DNA of 28,384 bases from JAQWQB01 sp047636995 (GCA_047636995.1 JBLIGQ010000037.1:1-28384), one strand, 5' to 3'; positions 1 to 9,608 are shown, counted from the stretch's first letter. Made by a program: numbers and translations. The notes: generated by a model not told the origin, from the letters alone.

Positions 1-614
1 CATCCCCGAATTTTCTCCAACTATCAACATTTCTTCCCATAAAAACAGTCCTCCTTTTGCCTTACTCAATGGCAGTTCTATTGAAATTTGAATGACGTTT
101 TGCGGTTTTAATAAACGTTTCCAACTGAGTGCCTTGCCTCTTTCATGAAGACAAGTAGCATTGCGCAAAGCCTTAAACAGATTAGCCACTTAATTCTCAT
201 TTTGACTACAAGGGCTTGTTCCAAAACATCTATCTCAAAGTTGCTGTAATCCAAAAATAACCTGTTTTCTACCCAATAAAAGTACTTGCGCAACTGCGAT
301 GAGTAAAAATGGAAAGCTTACTGGAAATTTGAGTCGATTGAGTACCACTATAACAAATAGGTAGGGCATTTTAGATGAAGCCTCGCCTTGGCGGGGATAG
401 AAACCCTTAGCGGATTGTAATCAGCCACTCAAGCGTTCATTCGAAACGAGGAATTAGGTATCGATTTTAGAAATTTAAATACGCACTACTTCAGACACTT
501 ACGTCTGATGGAATCCATTGTAATCTGAGTAAAGATGAAGCGTTCGCTAATAAAAATAAGTCAAAATCGAAATGGGAATGATCTAGAAATAAAGATTGTT
601 GATCTATTAGAACA
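1..614. other. Gene-poor stretch with short hairpins and degenerate repeats
   Basis: I find no convincing gene here. The longest open frame is a minus-strand one at about 108-293 that needs a TTG start and has no recognisable motif, so it may be a decayed gene or chance. Small inverted repeats are visible at 381-396 (CCTCG / CGGGG arms, one wobble) and 491-508 (TCAGAC / GTCTGA, 6-base loop). Short direct repeats occur twice each: ATTGTAATC at 414 and 517, AGATGAAGC at 373 and 533, AAGCGTTC at 431 and 538. This could be a structured RNA, a decayed duplication or plain intergenic sequence. Confidence 0.5.
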
Positions 615-1691
615 CTAAAAAGCCTCTCCAATGGTAAAATAATACTGAACACCGCCATCACCAACTCCTACGTCTAACCTAAGATTGAGTTTGCGTTCTT
701 CATCAATACGGAATCGAACCCCGCCTCCACCAGCTAGCCGCGTATTTCCGATGCTCCAAACAGACGGATTATCACCAACGAAACCTGCGGAGAGAAAACC
801 ATTTACGCCCCATTTACGCCAAACATTGCTGCGCCATTCTGTTTGTACAAAAGCCGCCGATTTATCCCTGAACCGTCCTTCATAAAATCCGCGCATGCGC
901 TTTGTTCCTCCCAACATCGCCATCATGTGAAAAGGAGTTGAGCCTTTGGTAACATCTACAAACAATTGAGTGGCAAATACATTGCGTTCATTAACTGGTA
1001 AGTAATAACGAATATCTGACCTGTACCTACTAAAATGATAATCGCCAGAAGCATGCTGATTGGTAAACTCAGCGTACCATCCACTGCGCGGATAATACAC
1101 ATTGTCTCTCGAGTCATTGAAAACAATTATGCCTGGATCTATTGTTAATCCTCCTTCGCCCCCAGGAACACTTCTAGCATCAAAACGCTGACCTTCCTCA
1201 AAGTCTTTCGTTTCCCAATTTTCAATCCAAATTCGTCCGCCAACATGCCAATCTCTCCAGATTTTACGTAATAAATTGAATCTTAAACGTGGGAAATCAA
1301 CCCCGTAACGTTCCCGTTTGCCTTCATCCTCATTCCCTGTGCCGAAATAGTAATAGTTGTATTTATAGTACCCTACTTCTCCATATGAATACCACTTTCG
1401 TTCATTCCAAAACAGTTGAAAAGGCAAATAGACCAACACTTGTTCTTCAAGGGTATAGGCTGCGCCGAATTGAATTTGAGAAGCAGGCGAAATACGGTCC
1501 TGCTTGTTCAAGTAAAAGCTATAAACCGTGGCAGCCCCAAAACCCAGCCTAGTTTCAGGTGTCCAATAAGCAACAGGGAAGCCAAAGAAACTGTTTTTAC
1601 GCTCTTCGCCTTGTACAAGCGTGCTGTCAGTCTGCGCGCGCAAAGCAACAACACAAATAAACATACTGAAGAATAAAACCCATTGCCTCAT
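615..1691 (-). CDS. Omp85/BamA-like outer membrane beta-barrel protein (surface antigen D15 type)
   Basis: A 358-residue secreted protein predicted to form an outer membrane barrel. Residues 1-20 are a signal peptide ending A-Q. The rest is rich in alternating aromatic and polar strands with tight turns. Two Omp85-superfamily signatures are visible: FNDSRDNVYYPRSG at about 191-204, and RMRGF at 265-269 followed by EGRFRD, which matches the conserved loop-6 (VRGY/IRGF) motif. The chain ends in Phe, as barrels inserted by the BAM machinery usually do. No POTRA domains are present and the length is about half of BamA or TamA, so this is a barrel-only member, probably an export or lipid-related pore rather than BamA itself. 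It is divergent from the rluE-like gene with 76 bases between them. Substrate unknown. Confidence 0.75.
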   Translation of the reverse strand: MRQWVLFFSMFICVVALRAQTDSTLVQGEERKNSFFGFPVAYWTPETRLGFGAATVYSFYLNKQDRISPASQIQFGAAYTLEEQVLVYLPFQLFWNERKWYSYGEVGYYKYNYYYFGTGNEDEGKRERYGVDFPRLRFNLLRKIWRDWHVGGRIWIENWETKDFEEGQRFDARSVPGGEGGLTIDPGIIVFNDSRDNVYYPRSGWYAEFTNQHASGDYHFSRYRSDIRYYLPVNERNVFATQLFVDVTKGSTPFHMMAMLGGTKRMRGFYEGRFRDKSAAFVQTEWRSNVWRKWGVNGFLSAGFVGDNPSVWSIGNTRLAGGGGVRFRIDEERKLNLRLDVGVGDGGVQYYFTIGEAF

Positions 1692-1755
1692 ACCGCAAAG
1701 AACGGAGTTTGGAAATGTAATTTTGTAACATCCTTGTAGCTATTACTTTTCTATC

Positions 1756-1763
1756 CACCTTTG
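1756..1763 (+). promoter_or_regulatory. Probable -7 promoter box for the rluE-like gene
   Basis: CACCTTTG matches the Bacteroidota -7 consensus TAnnTTTG at all but the first position. It ends 4 bases before the ATG at 1768, which would give a leaderless or nearly leaderless mRNA. Confidence 0.45.
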
Positions 1764-1767
1764 CAGG

Positions 1768-2370
1768 ATGCCAGCAATGAAATACTTCGCCCTATACAAA
1801 CCATTTGGAACCCTTTCTCAATTTACTGATGAAGGTGGTAATCCGGGTTTAGCGCACATTCTCAACGTAGACAATGATGTTTACGCAGTAGGAAGACTTG
1901 ATACAGATAGTGAGGGATTGCTGCTTCTGACCAATGACAGACGCGTCAACAATGAGCTGCTCAACCCCAACAAAGCTCATTGGCGCAGTTATTTGGTTCA
2001 AGTTGAAGGCGAAATTACAGAAGAGGCCCTTATGCAGTTGACCCTGCCAATGGTTATCAGACTGAAGAAAAGAGATCATACAACCCTACCTGCCCGGGCT
2101 GAACTCATAACTGAAGGACCTGATTTACCAGAACGCGTTCCTCCAATTCGGTTTAGAGCGTCTATTCCAACTTCGTGGATTCGCATTGCTATTCGCGAAG
2201 GAAAAAACAGACAGGTAAGAAAGATGACGGCGAATGTAGGCTTTCCAACTCTGCGCCTGGTGCGCGAAGGCATAGAAGCAATGACCATTGGTGGAATGCT
2301 GCCTGGTGAGTTAAAGGAAATTCCAAAAGATGAATTCTTTACTTCTCTAAACCTCCGTTTAAGACCGTAA
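1768..2370 (+). CDS. rluE: 23S rRNA pseudouridine synthase, RluE/RsuA family
   Basis: A 200-residue enzyme that isomerises a uridine in rRNA to pseudouridine. The N-terminus has KPFGTLSQFTDEG (11-23), typical of the RluE branch. GRLDTDSEGLLLLTND (42-57) holds the catalytic Asp45, and EGKNRQVRKM in the C-terminal half is the second family signature. There is no N-terminal S4 domain, as expected for RluE and unlike RsuA or RluB. By homology with E. coli RluE the target would be in the peptidyl-transferase region of 23S rRNA; that is inference. The first ATG fits the adjacent promoter box, but the ATG at 1777 would remove three residues and is also plausible. The plsC-like gene starts 10 bases after the stop, so the two are probably co-transcribed. 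Confidence 0.85.
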   Translation: MPAMKYFALYKPFGTLSQFTDEGGNPGLAHILNVDNDVYAVGRLDTDSEGLLLLTNDRRVNNELLNPNKAHWRSYLVQVEGEITEEALMQLTLPMVIRLKKRDHTTLPARAELITEGPDLPERVPPIRFRASIPTSWIRIAIREGKNRQVRKMTANVGFPTLRLVREGIEAMTIGGMLPGELKEIPKDEFFTSLNLRLRP

Positions 2371-2379
2371 CTTATAGCT

Positions 2380-3099
2380 ATGAGAGCCATTGCATTAGTA
2401 TTTATATACCCACTTGTTCTAACATGGATGACCATTAGCTGTTTAACAGGGGTGGTCACGTCCGTAATTTTAAGGCTTCCCCAATTCACCTTGGGATTTG
2501 TCCCGGGTAAAATGTGGGCTCCACTTACCATGTGGCTTCTTGGAATAAAGGTAAAGGTGGTTGGACTTGAAAACATAGACCAAGAGCAACATGGAATATT
2601 TGTATCAAATCATGGCTCCTACCTTGACATTCCAGTGAGTGTGATGTCGATCCCACTGAAGATGAATTTCATTGCAAAAAAAGAGCTGAGGCATGTTCCC
2701 GTTGTTGGTTGGTACATCTCAGCAACAAAACAGATTTTCGTAGACCGTAAAAACAGAACGCTTGCCATGAAGAGCATGCAAGAGGCTGCGCGCAGAATCA
2801 ATGCGGGTAAAAACGTCCTTTCCTATGCTGAAGGTTCTAGGTCAAAAGATGGAGCCATTCACACTTTTCGCCGTGGCGCCTTTATCATTGCGAAAGAAGG
2901 AGATGTAAGAATTACACCCATCGCCATTCAAGGAGCATATGAGTGTCTGCCTCCAACAAGTTTTTTCACAAAAAGAGGAACCATTACACTGGTGATTGGA
3001 GAAGCATTTCGCCCATCAGATTTCCCTGAGAAGTCAGCAGAGCAGCTTTCAGAATTTACACGACAGAAAGTCATTGCTTTGCAGGCTTCAGTTCGTTAG
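2380..3099 (+). CDS. plsC: 1-acyl-sn-glycerol-3-phosphate acyltransferase (PlsC family)
   Basis: A 239-residue membrane-associated acyltransferase expected to acylate lysophosphatidic acid to phosphatidic acid in phospholipid synthesis. A hydrophobic segment at about 5-32 anchors it. The four family blocks are visible in order: NHGSYLD with the catalytic H78 and D83 (HX4D), a second block ending QIFVDRKN at about 118-125, EGSRS at 151-155, and the ITPIAIQGAYE block near the C-terminus. Length is normal for the family. It follows the rluE-like gene closely and converges on fadH: its TAG stop shares four bases with the fadH TAA stop. Some PlsC-family proteins acylate other lysolipids, such as ornithine lipids, so exact substrate assignment is less certain than family assignment. 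Confidence 0.85.
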   Translation: MRAIALVFIYPLVLTWMTISCLTGVVTSVILRLPQFTLGFVPGKMWAPLTMWLLGIKVKVVGLENIDQEQHGIFVSNHGSYLDIPVSVMSIPLKMNFIAKKELRHVPVVGWYISATKQIFVDRKNRTLAMKSMQEAARRINAGKNVLSYAEGSRSKDGAIHTFRRGAFIIAKEGDVRITPIAIQGAYECLPPTSFFTKRGTITLVIGEAFRPSDFPEKSAEQLSEFTRQKVIALQASVR

Positions 3100-5108
3100 A
3101 ACTTCGCCCCCAACTTCATTCCTTGTTCAATCGCTCGTTTCGCATCAAGCTCACCTGCGTGGTCTGCCCCGCCAATAATGTGGAACGAACTTTCTTGTGC
3201 TGCAAGGTCCTGCTCTAATTCCCTTACCGAAAGTTGTCCTACGCAAATAATTACATTATCTACCGGCAGTACCTCTTCTTTTCCTTCAATGCGAACGTGC
3301 AAACCTTCGTCGTCAATCTTGATGTATTCAACTGAGTTAACCATGTGCACGCCACTTTTCTTCAGCGAAGAACGGTGAATCCAACCGGTTGTCTTACCAA
3401 GGTTCACACCCAGTTTAGTTGATTTACGCTGAAGCAGCCAAATCTCTCGATCTGAGTGCCACTTCTCTGCTTTCCTTAATCCACCCGGATTGGCATAAGC
3501 TTCATCTACGCCCCATTTTTCTAAGAAATCTTCTGTTGTTTCTAGCTCTTCGCTTGAATGCAACAAAAATTCAGCAACATCAAACCCAATTCCACCTGCG
3601 CCAATGATCGCCACGCGTTTGCCAACAGGGGCATTTTCACGCAATACATCAGTGTAGCCTAGTACTTTAGGATGGTTCACTCCTTCAAGCTTTAAAGCCC
3701 TTGGAACAACACCCGTGCTCATCACAACCTCATCATAATCTGTAAGGTCTTTTGCCTTCACACGTGTGTTTAGATGCACTATTACGTTGTGCTTTTCTAG
3801 TAGCGTCTCATAGTAACGCACCGTTTCATTGAATTCTTCTTTTCCCGGAATTCGGCGGGCCATATCAAATTGACCTCCAATGTGATCACGCGCCTCAAAA
3901 AGAGTCACTTTATGTCCTCTTGATGCCGCTGTCACCGCGCAGGAAAGTCCGGCAGGCCCAGCGCCAACAATGGCAATGTTCTTTACTGATGTTGCAGCTG
4001 AGATGGGGAATTCTGTCTCATGACAGGCCCTTGGATTGACCAGGCAAGAGGCTATTTTCTGTTTGAACACATGATCTAAGCAGGCTTGGTTGCATGCGAT
4101 GCACGTGTTGATTTCGTTTGATCTGTTCTCTTCGGCCTTGTTCATTAGTTCGGCATCAGCCAAGAACGGACGTGCCATTGAGATCATATCTGCGCAGCCA
4201 TCTTCGAGCAGTTGCTCCGCTACACCTGGCATGTTGATTCTGTTCGTTGTGATAAGCGGAATGCTCACTTTTCCCATCAACCGTTTCGTAACCCAAGCAA
4301 AACCTGCTCTAGGAACCATCGTTGCAATGGTTGGAATACGGGCTTCGTGCCACCCTATTCCCGTATTGATGATGTTAGCACCCGCCTTTTCCACTTCCTT
4401 GGCAAGCAGTTCTACCTCATCCCAAGAACTTCCATCTTCAACCAAATCAAGCATTGAAAGCCTGTAAATCAGTATGAATTCTAGTCCAACTGCTTCGCGG
4501 GTTCTTCGAATGATTTCAAGAGGAAAGCGCACTCTATTTTCAAAGCTTCCACCCCACTGATCTTTGCGGTGATTTGTTTTTTTTACAATAAACTGATTGA
4601 TCAAATAGCCCTCAGACCCCATGATTTCAACACCGTCATACCCCGCTTCTTTTGCCAATACCGCAGATTTCACAAAATCTTTGATGGTTCGTTCAATTCC
4701 TCTATTCGAAAGTGCTCTTGGCTTAAATTTATTGATTGGTGCTTTGATCTTGCTTGGCGCAACGCAGAGCGGATGATAACCATACCTGCCCGTGTGGAGA
4801 ATCTGCATGCAAATTTTACCGCCTTCTGCGTGCACAGCATCTGTGACCACTTTGTGCTTTCTTGCATGGGCTTTCGATGCCATTCTGCTCCCAAAAGGTG
4901 ATGTCCAGCCTGCTCTGTTAGGCGCTACTCCACCTGACACTATCAATCCCACACCTCCCTTAGCCCGTTCAGCATAAAACACAGCCATGCGTTGGAATCC
5001 GTCTTTTGCTTCTTCCAATCCAGTATGCATAGACCCCATGATCACTCTGTTTTTCAACGTAGTAAATCCAAGATCAAGTGGCGTAAATAAGCGAGGGTAT
5101 TTCATCAT
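3096..5108 (-). CDS. fadH: NADPH-dependent 2,4-dienoyl-CoA reductase
   Basis: A 670-residue flavo-iron-sulfur enzyme that reduces 2,4-dienoyl-CoA during beta-oxidation of unsaturated fatty acids. Residues 1-370 are an Old Yellow Enzyme-type FMN barrel. Y168 (GSEGYLINQF) and H254 (GIGWHEARIP) occupy the positions of E. coli FadH Tyr166 and His252. A 4Fe-4S cluster motif follows, C336-x2-C339-x3-C343-x11-C355, in CIACNQAC...SCLVNPRAC, nearly identical in layout to FadH. Two dinucleotide-binding motifs, GAGPAG near 383 and GAGGIG near 503, mark the FAD and NADPH domains. Length equals E. coli FadH within two residues. The start may be the second ATG (5105). It lies only 3 bases after the giant upstream gene's stop, implying one transcript, and no other beta-oxidation gene is visible in the window. 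Confidence 0.92.
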   Translation of the reverse strand: MMKYPRLFTPLDLGFTTLKNRVIMGSMHTGLEEAKDGFQRMAVFYAERAKGGVGLIVSGGVAPNRAGWTSPFGSRMASKAHARKHKVVTDAVHAEGGKICMQILHTGRYGYHPLCVAPSKIKAPINKFKPRALSNRGIERTIKDFVKSAVLAKEAGYDGVEIMGSEGYLINQFIVKKTNHRKDQWGGSFENRVRFPLEIIRRTREAVGLEFILIYRLSMLDLVEDGSSWDEVELLAKEVEKAGANIINTGIGWHEARIPTIATMVPRAGFAWVTKRLMGKVSIPLITTNRINMPGVAEQLLEDGCADMISMARPFLADAELMNKAEENRSNEINTCIACNQACLDHVFKQKIASCLVNPRACHETEFPISAATSVKNIAIVGAGPAGLSCAVTAASRGHKVTLFEARDHIGGQFDMARRIPGKEEFNETVRYYETLLEKHNVIVHLNTRVKAKDLTDYDEVVMSTGVVPRALKLEGVNHPKVLGYTDVLRENAPVGKRVAIIGAGGIGFDVAEFLLHSSEELETTEDFLEKWGVDEAYANPGGLRKAEKWHSDREIWLLQRKSTKLGVNLGKTTGWIHRSSLKKSGVHMVNSVEYIKIDDEGLHVRIEGKEEVLPVDNVIICVGQLSVRELEQDLAAQESSFHIIGGADHAGELDAKRAIEQGMKLGAKF

Positions 5109-5111
5109 AAA

Positions 5112-8100
5112 TCAATCAAATTCTCTAAATCTATCAACAAAGTCGTTTCGTTTCTTCTTGGAAGCTACAACTTGAAATGCGAATTTATTACCTGCATCAT
5201 CTTTAGTTCTTCGCTTGTCATCTTTCAATTCCACAATCACGTTCAAAAAGTCATTGTCTGTTGAAGTGATGTTCATGATTCCAAGCTTGTACTCCATGAA
5301 TATCCAGTTCCCAGGGTCAAACTCAAGGTAAATGCGCATCACATCAGCACTTCGTCCTTTTTGGATTTCGACCTTCCCTTTCATGTAACGAAAAATCTGT
5401 CGCTTACCTAAGGAGCCAATTCCAATTGGTCCTTCAGAAACATATGACTCCTCCACATCATCCCATACGAATTTAACATCTGCAAGAAACAGAGTGCTTT
5501 GCAGCTCTTGAGGAATTTTTTTAAACTGTCCGTTCAAGGTCAATTCCGAAATGACTTTATCAGAAGCTTCAAGCCCCATGATTTCCTGAATTCCCTTTTC
5601 ATAATTCGTCTTGGTAATATCTACCGGCAGCAAACCGGGCCATTGTTCCATTTGATCAGAAATGCGTTTCAAAGCACCGTCATCAAAAAAGAAATCGATT
5701 GAAAGCACTCCATTGACGGTCGTCTTTCGCTCATTGATATTGTGCAAGATATCACCATATGATTTCAATTGAACGTGGCCCAAGTCAACCTGGTAATTGA
5801 TTTTACCATCTCCCGTGATTTCGCAGGTTTCTGTGTTCAACGCCACAAGGTTTCCAGGAAGCTTTGGCTGTTTAATTTTCTCCTTCGAACCAATCTTGTA
5901 TTGCTTCTTCGCTATATCATAATATAGGTAACCAATGGCATCAATCAGCGGATTGTCTTGTCTGTCTTCCTTCCGTGAGAGGAATGCCCCATAAAGGTCT
6001 ATTGGTGAGTCATCAGCCATCATAACACCTGCTCCAAGCTTAGCCATACCAACATCACGCATGTTCGTATCAACAGGAATGTAAATGTCTTGTGGATTGA
6101 TTTCTGATCTGAACTTGAACCATGCCCTTTCGAGTTTATCGCATGTATGAAGGATGCGAGTTCCTCCTTCAAAAGTCAAGTTTTGTTGATTTGCAAAAAG
6201 CTCAAAATCACCTGCAAACTGAAAGAATGGAGACAATGCGAATTGATCTTCATCCATCACTGAACCTAAACCAACCGTCTGAAGTGTTGAATCAACGGTG
6301 AAGTTATTGATGTGAATGATCTGCTCTAGCTTGTTTTCATCTACATAGGTGTAATCTCCTTCTCCCTCGTAATCTAGCCTCCCTCTAATTTCAAGTTTTG
6401 CACTAAATATTCTGTGGTACTGGGTGACGAAATTTGAAAGCACAACGGCTCTTTCCAAGGGGTCCATTTTCGCTCTTTTGCGAATGAGCACTTTACCGCT
6501 ATCAGGCAGCACTCTGGAGTCAGCAACTGTAATGAACTTAATCTTTTTACAAGTGATTACTGAATTGTCTACATCATAAATGGCATTGGGTGCTAGGAAA
6601 TTGAGGGAATCTTGCAACTCATTAACAGAGAAGAAATTACTCTTGGTTGCGTCATCACTCGTGTCAATAACGAAGTCATCAGAAGCTGTTCTACTTGAGG
6701 TCAACTCCATGTCGTTTTCATCCATGAACCATTTGAACTCATCCATGAAACAAATGTATTGATTCGTAGGAAACTCAATTTTTGTCTCCCCTCCGTTAGA
6801 TTTGAACTCCCCCATTCGTTTATCAAAATTAACATTGGCAGAAACGTTGTCTGTTTTGAAAGCGAGGTTTTCGAACCCTGTTTGAGCTAGCTGAAAATCT
6901 GAAGTGTCTGCTAAAATATTCCGCGCATCATAGCCGAAGTCAAATGATGCAAGCTTTGCCCCATCAAACTCCATCACTCCTTTACCGCGCATTCCTGAAG
7001 GCTCAAGTCTAAGTGTTCCGTTAAGTGCGGCTTCGTCATTGAAAAAAACAATGGGCTCCTCTACAGAGGTAGCTGTCAAATAATCAGCCGTTGGGTCGAA
7101 TACGATGTCTACCGCTGTTGCGCGTGCTTTAGGAACTTCTTTTCCGCTCCTGCGTTCTGCGTTTGTAAATGCTGTTGTTCGTCCCACCGTTGAATCTGGA
7201 AGAAAAATAAACTGATCTGATTCAGAAACCGAAGTCAAGTAATTAAGTGAACCCTTTCCTTGCAGCCCTGTGTAATTCAATTTGATGTCTGCTGTGAACT
7301 GTCCTTTTCCTTTATATAGCGGCAATCCTGATGCATTGGTATTAATATCGAAACCAAAAGAATTGTCATCCATCAAGGTTAAAGGCTCTTCGATGTCTGG
7401 GAAAATGCCCCCAGAAACGAGTGTCCCTTGAAATGCCAAGTCTTTTCTAGAGAAGTTATCTAAGCTATCAATGGTAAAAGGCTCCACTTGATAATAGAAC
7501 CGATCTCTGTTATACACACCATCTTGAATTTTACTGTTGTCATAATAAACATATGACTCACTTGCTGAGGTCAAAATGGGGTACTGTGGATACACATTTG
7601 AAACCGTTCCTCCTTTGTTTGTAGGGGAGTCAATTTTCAAGGTCCCATTGATCTCTTCCAATACGTTCTTGATGCGTGAGCGATTTTTGTTCCCATAAAG
7701 ATCTGCGGCAGAATTTTCATCTTCCACATAAATCCGACAACTGTCAACGGTGAGCAGGTCAATCTTGAATTCTTCGTAATCGAAATAATAGTCTTTCCCA
7801 ATGAACTCGAAGTTCCCAGCCCAGACGCGTCCGCCGAATTTGAAATCTCTATTCTTCTTCAAAATTACCTCTTCTTTTGAAGGAAAGATATTCACGTTCT
7901 GGGAATCTGAAAGAGCAATTCTTCCAACCCCTTTCAACAGCAAGTTATAATTCAATAGGTTCAGCTGCGCATTGTTTCCGCCATCAACAGTACTATTAAA
8001 CTGAAGTACATCGTAATCTCTTCTTCCAGCACTGTTTTGAATGTAGTGGTTGAGCTTTTCATTTGTGACACAGAAGTTCGTATTCAAATCATACTCACAA

Positions 8101-9578
8101 AACCCACTGTTCGCCAGATTGATCAGCATAATTTGGGCCTGCTCTTCACTCAACCTCAGGAAGCCCGCAAGTTCATAAGCATAGAAGGCATTCGATCCAC
8201 TTTTCCGAATGTAATCCCGAATCTCAATGAGCGGGTGCACAAGTCCGATGCCAATCATTTCGTCATAACGCTCCTTTTTATAGAAGGCATTGGACTCAAA
8301 TGAAGCTAAGTGTTGGGTAGAACCAAAAATAGACCCCATCTCAATGAGCGGATCATCAATGTTCCAATACAAAGCTTCAAAACGCATGTCTACGCCGTGG
8401 TAACTATTGAAATAAGGGCTTTTTGAAAGACCCTCATCAGTTCTGAGAAGTACGAGCCTTCGCTCTGCTCGATTGAATTTCAGTGAAACATCCGGGTGGT
8501 AAATCGAATCTTCTTCAATTTTGAATAACACTTTGGAATGCGAAGATGAAAAGCGCTCTGAACGAATGGTGAACTCGAGCGACGTAGCCGTGAGGAAGGC
8601 CTTTCCTTCTCTGTAGAACACAAGCTTTGCTGGTTCATCATCTGTACCCGTTCCTGCGAGCTTACTCCCACGCATGGTGAAACCACCATCGTAATCTACA
8701 TTTTCAAAAAGGTTCTTGATTTCCAGACGTTTGTTGTAAGACTCAAAACGCGGATAACTGGCATCTTCACCGGTCCGGTTCGCTAGTACCTTTTCTGTCA
8801 GCTGTCCCCTTAGTGGCTGGTCAAAGTAATCATTGTAAAAAAGAACGCTATCAATGGTGTAACTAGATCCTTTTATGCGAATCTCGTACGTATCAAATGT
8901 TGCATAAGTTGTCTCGGGATTGAAGTCTGACCTATCCCAATTCACTCTTCCGCCTTCTCCAAACCACCTTTCGAGCGAAGGAAAAAAGGTTCCTTTCGTC
9001 TGAAGAATTCGGGTGCTGTCACCCTTGGTATAACAAATTAGTGATCCTTCTGGATATTCAATTTTCGGAAGAGAATCATATTTAAACGCATAGTTAGTGG
9101 TCCCAAAAGCCCATTCTAACGCGTTTGTGCTAAAGAACACACGCTTCTCAAATAAGGTGGCTGAATGTTCAAGAAATTCGCCCAACTCTTTCTTCATCCG
9201 CTTGTTCTCAAGCATTTTGTACATCACTTCATGCCAATTCATGAAGAATGCCTCGTTTTGTTGCGACTTCGGAAAATGCATCACCGCATGGAGGTAGTTG
9301 TTGTAAACTGGATAAGCCGTGAATTTATCCTGCTTGAATTTGTTGCACGTAGAAACAACAATTGTTTGCATGTCAGGGGTGATTAGTCCAGACAGGTAAA
9401 TATCTTCAAAATCACCCTCAATGAATTTTTTCCCATCCTTTTTTGAGGCCCCCATGAAGTCAGCCATAGCCTTAACAAATGCTTCTGGTTCACTCGGGTA
9501 ATCGCCTTTCTTCTGAGCGAAGGCAAAGTTCACACTGAAAATTAGCATTAAAAGCAGGCAATACCTGGGATTAAACAT
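5112..9578 (-). CDS. Giant secreted protein of unknown family (about 1488 aa)
   Basis: I do not recognise this protein. The open frame extends to 9674, but the Met at 9578 is chosen because it directly precedes a classic signal peptide (MFNPRYCLLLML..., ending FAFAQ). The N-terminal third looks alpha/beta with many charged residues and one short helix-rich block. From about residue 600 it becomes beta-rich, with recurring segments of the type G-K/E-G-x-hydrophobic-x-Y/F: GKGQF and GKGSLNY (about 755-770), RGKGVMEFDG (about 863), EGEGDYTYVD (about 1067), GDGKINYQVD (about 1254). This resembles long repetitive beta-groove or barrel-associated proteins, but that is a guess. No Cys lipobox, C-terminal sorting domain or transmembrane barrel terminus is seen; the end is Lys/Arg/Asp-rich. 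Likely periplasmic or surface-associated. fadH starts 3 bases downstream. Long proteins of this sort are, to my knowledge, common as uncharacterised Bacteroidota proteins. Confidence 0.8.
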   Translation of the reverse strand: MFNPRYCLLLMLIFSVNFAFAQKKGDYPSEPEAFVKAMADFMGASKKDGKKFIEGDFEDIYLSGLITPDMQTIVVSTCNKFKQDKFTAYPVYNNYLHAVMHFPKSQQNEAFFMNWHEVMYKMLENKRMKKELGEFLEHSATLFEKRVFFSTNALEWAFGTTNYAFKYDSLPKIEYPEGSLICYTKGDSTRILQTKGTFFPSLERWFGEGGRVNWDRSDFNPETTYATFDTYEIRIKGSSYTIDSVLFYNDYFDQPLRGQLTEKVLANRTGEDASYPRFESYNKRLEIKNLFENVDYDGGFTMRGSKLAGTGTDDEPAKLVFYREGKAFLTATSLEFTIRSERFSSSHSKVLFKIEEDSIYHPDVSLKFNRAERRLVLLRTDEGLSKSPYFNSYHGVDMRFEALYWNIDDPLIEMGSIFGSTQHLASFESNAFYKKERYDEMIGIGLVHPLIEIRDYIRKSGSNAFYAYELAGFLRLSEEQAQIMLINLANSGFCEYDLNTNFCVTNEKLNHYIQNSAGRRDYDVLQFNSTVDGGNNAQLNLLNYNLLLKGVGRIALSDSQNVNIFPSKEEVILKKNRDFKFGGRVWAGNFEFIGKDYYFDYEEFKIDLLTVDSCRIYVEDENSAADLYGNKNRSRIKNVLEEINGTLKIDSPTNKGGTVSNVYPQYPILTSASESYVYYDNSKIQDGVYNRDRFYYQVEPFTIDSLDNFSRKDLAFQGTLVSGGIFPDIEEPLTLMDDNSFGFDINTNASGLPLYKGKGQFTADIKLNYTGLQGKGSLNYLTSVSESDQFIFLPDSTVGRTTAFTNAERRSGKEVPKARATAVDIVFDPTADYLTATSVEEPIVFFNDEAALNGTLRLEPSGMRGKGVMEFDGAKLASFDFGYDARNILADTSDFQLAQTGFENLAFKTDNVSANVNFDKRMGEFKSNGGETKIEFPTNQYICFMDEFKWFMDENDMELTSSRTASDDFVIDTSDDATKSNFFSVNELQDSLNFLAPNAIYDVDNSVITCKKIKFITVADSRVLPDSGKVLIRKRAKMDPLERAVVLSNFVTQYHRIFSAKLEIRGRLDYEGEGDYTYVDENKLEQIIHINNFTVDSTLQTVGLGSVMDEDQFALSPFFQFAGDFELFANQQNLTFEGGTRILHTCDKLERAWFKFRSEINPQDIYIPVDTNMRDVGMAKLGAGVMMADDSPIDLYGAFLSRKEDRQDNPLIDAIGYLYYDIAKKQYKIGSKEKIKQPKLPGNLVALNTETCEITGDGKINYQVDLGHVQLKSYGDILHNINERKTTVNGVLSIDFFFDDGALKRISDQMEQWPGLLPVDITKTNYEKGIQEIMGLEASDKVISELTLNGQFKKIPQELQSTLFLADVKFVWDDVEESYVSEGPIGIGSLGKRQIFRYMKGKVEIQKGRSADVMRIYLEFDPGNWIFMEYKLGIMNITSTDNDFLNVIVELKDDKRRTKDDAGNKFAFQVVASKKKRNDFVDRFREFD

Positions 9579-9608
9579 AGGGTACTTTATTTTTGGATTG
9601 CGTAATTT

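Noticed and set aside
108..293. Minus-strand 61-residue open frame in the gene-free region
   Set aside because: It needs a TTG start, has no recognisable motif, promoter or partner, and lies in sequence that looks non-coding; possibly a decayed gene, not supportable as a CDS.
4090..4467. Plus-strand 125-residue open frame inside fadH
   Set aside because: It is antisense to a strongly conserved enzyme region and its translation has low-complexity Ser-rich character typical of shadow frames.
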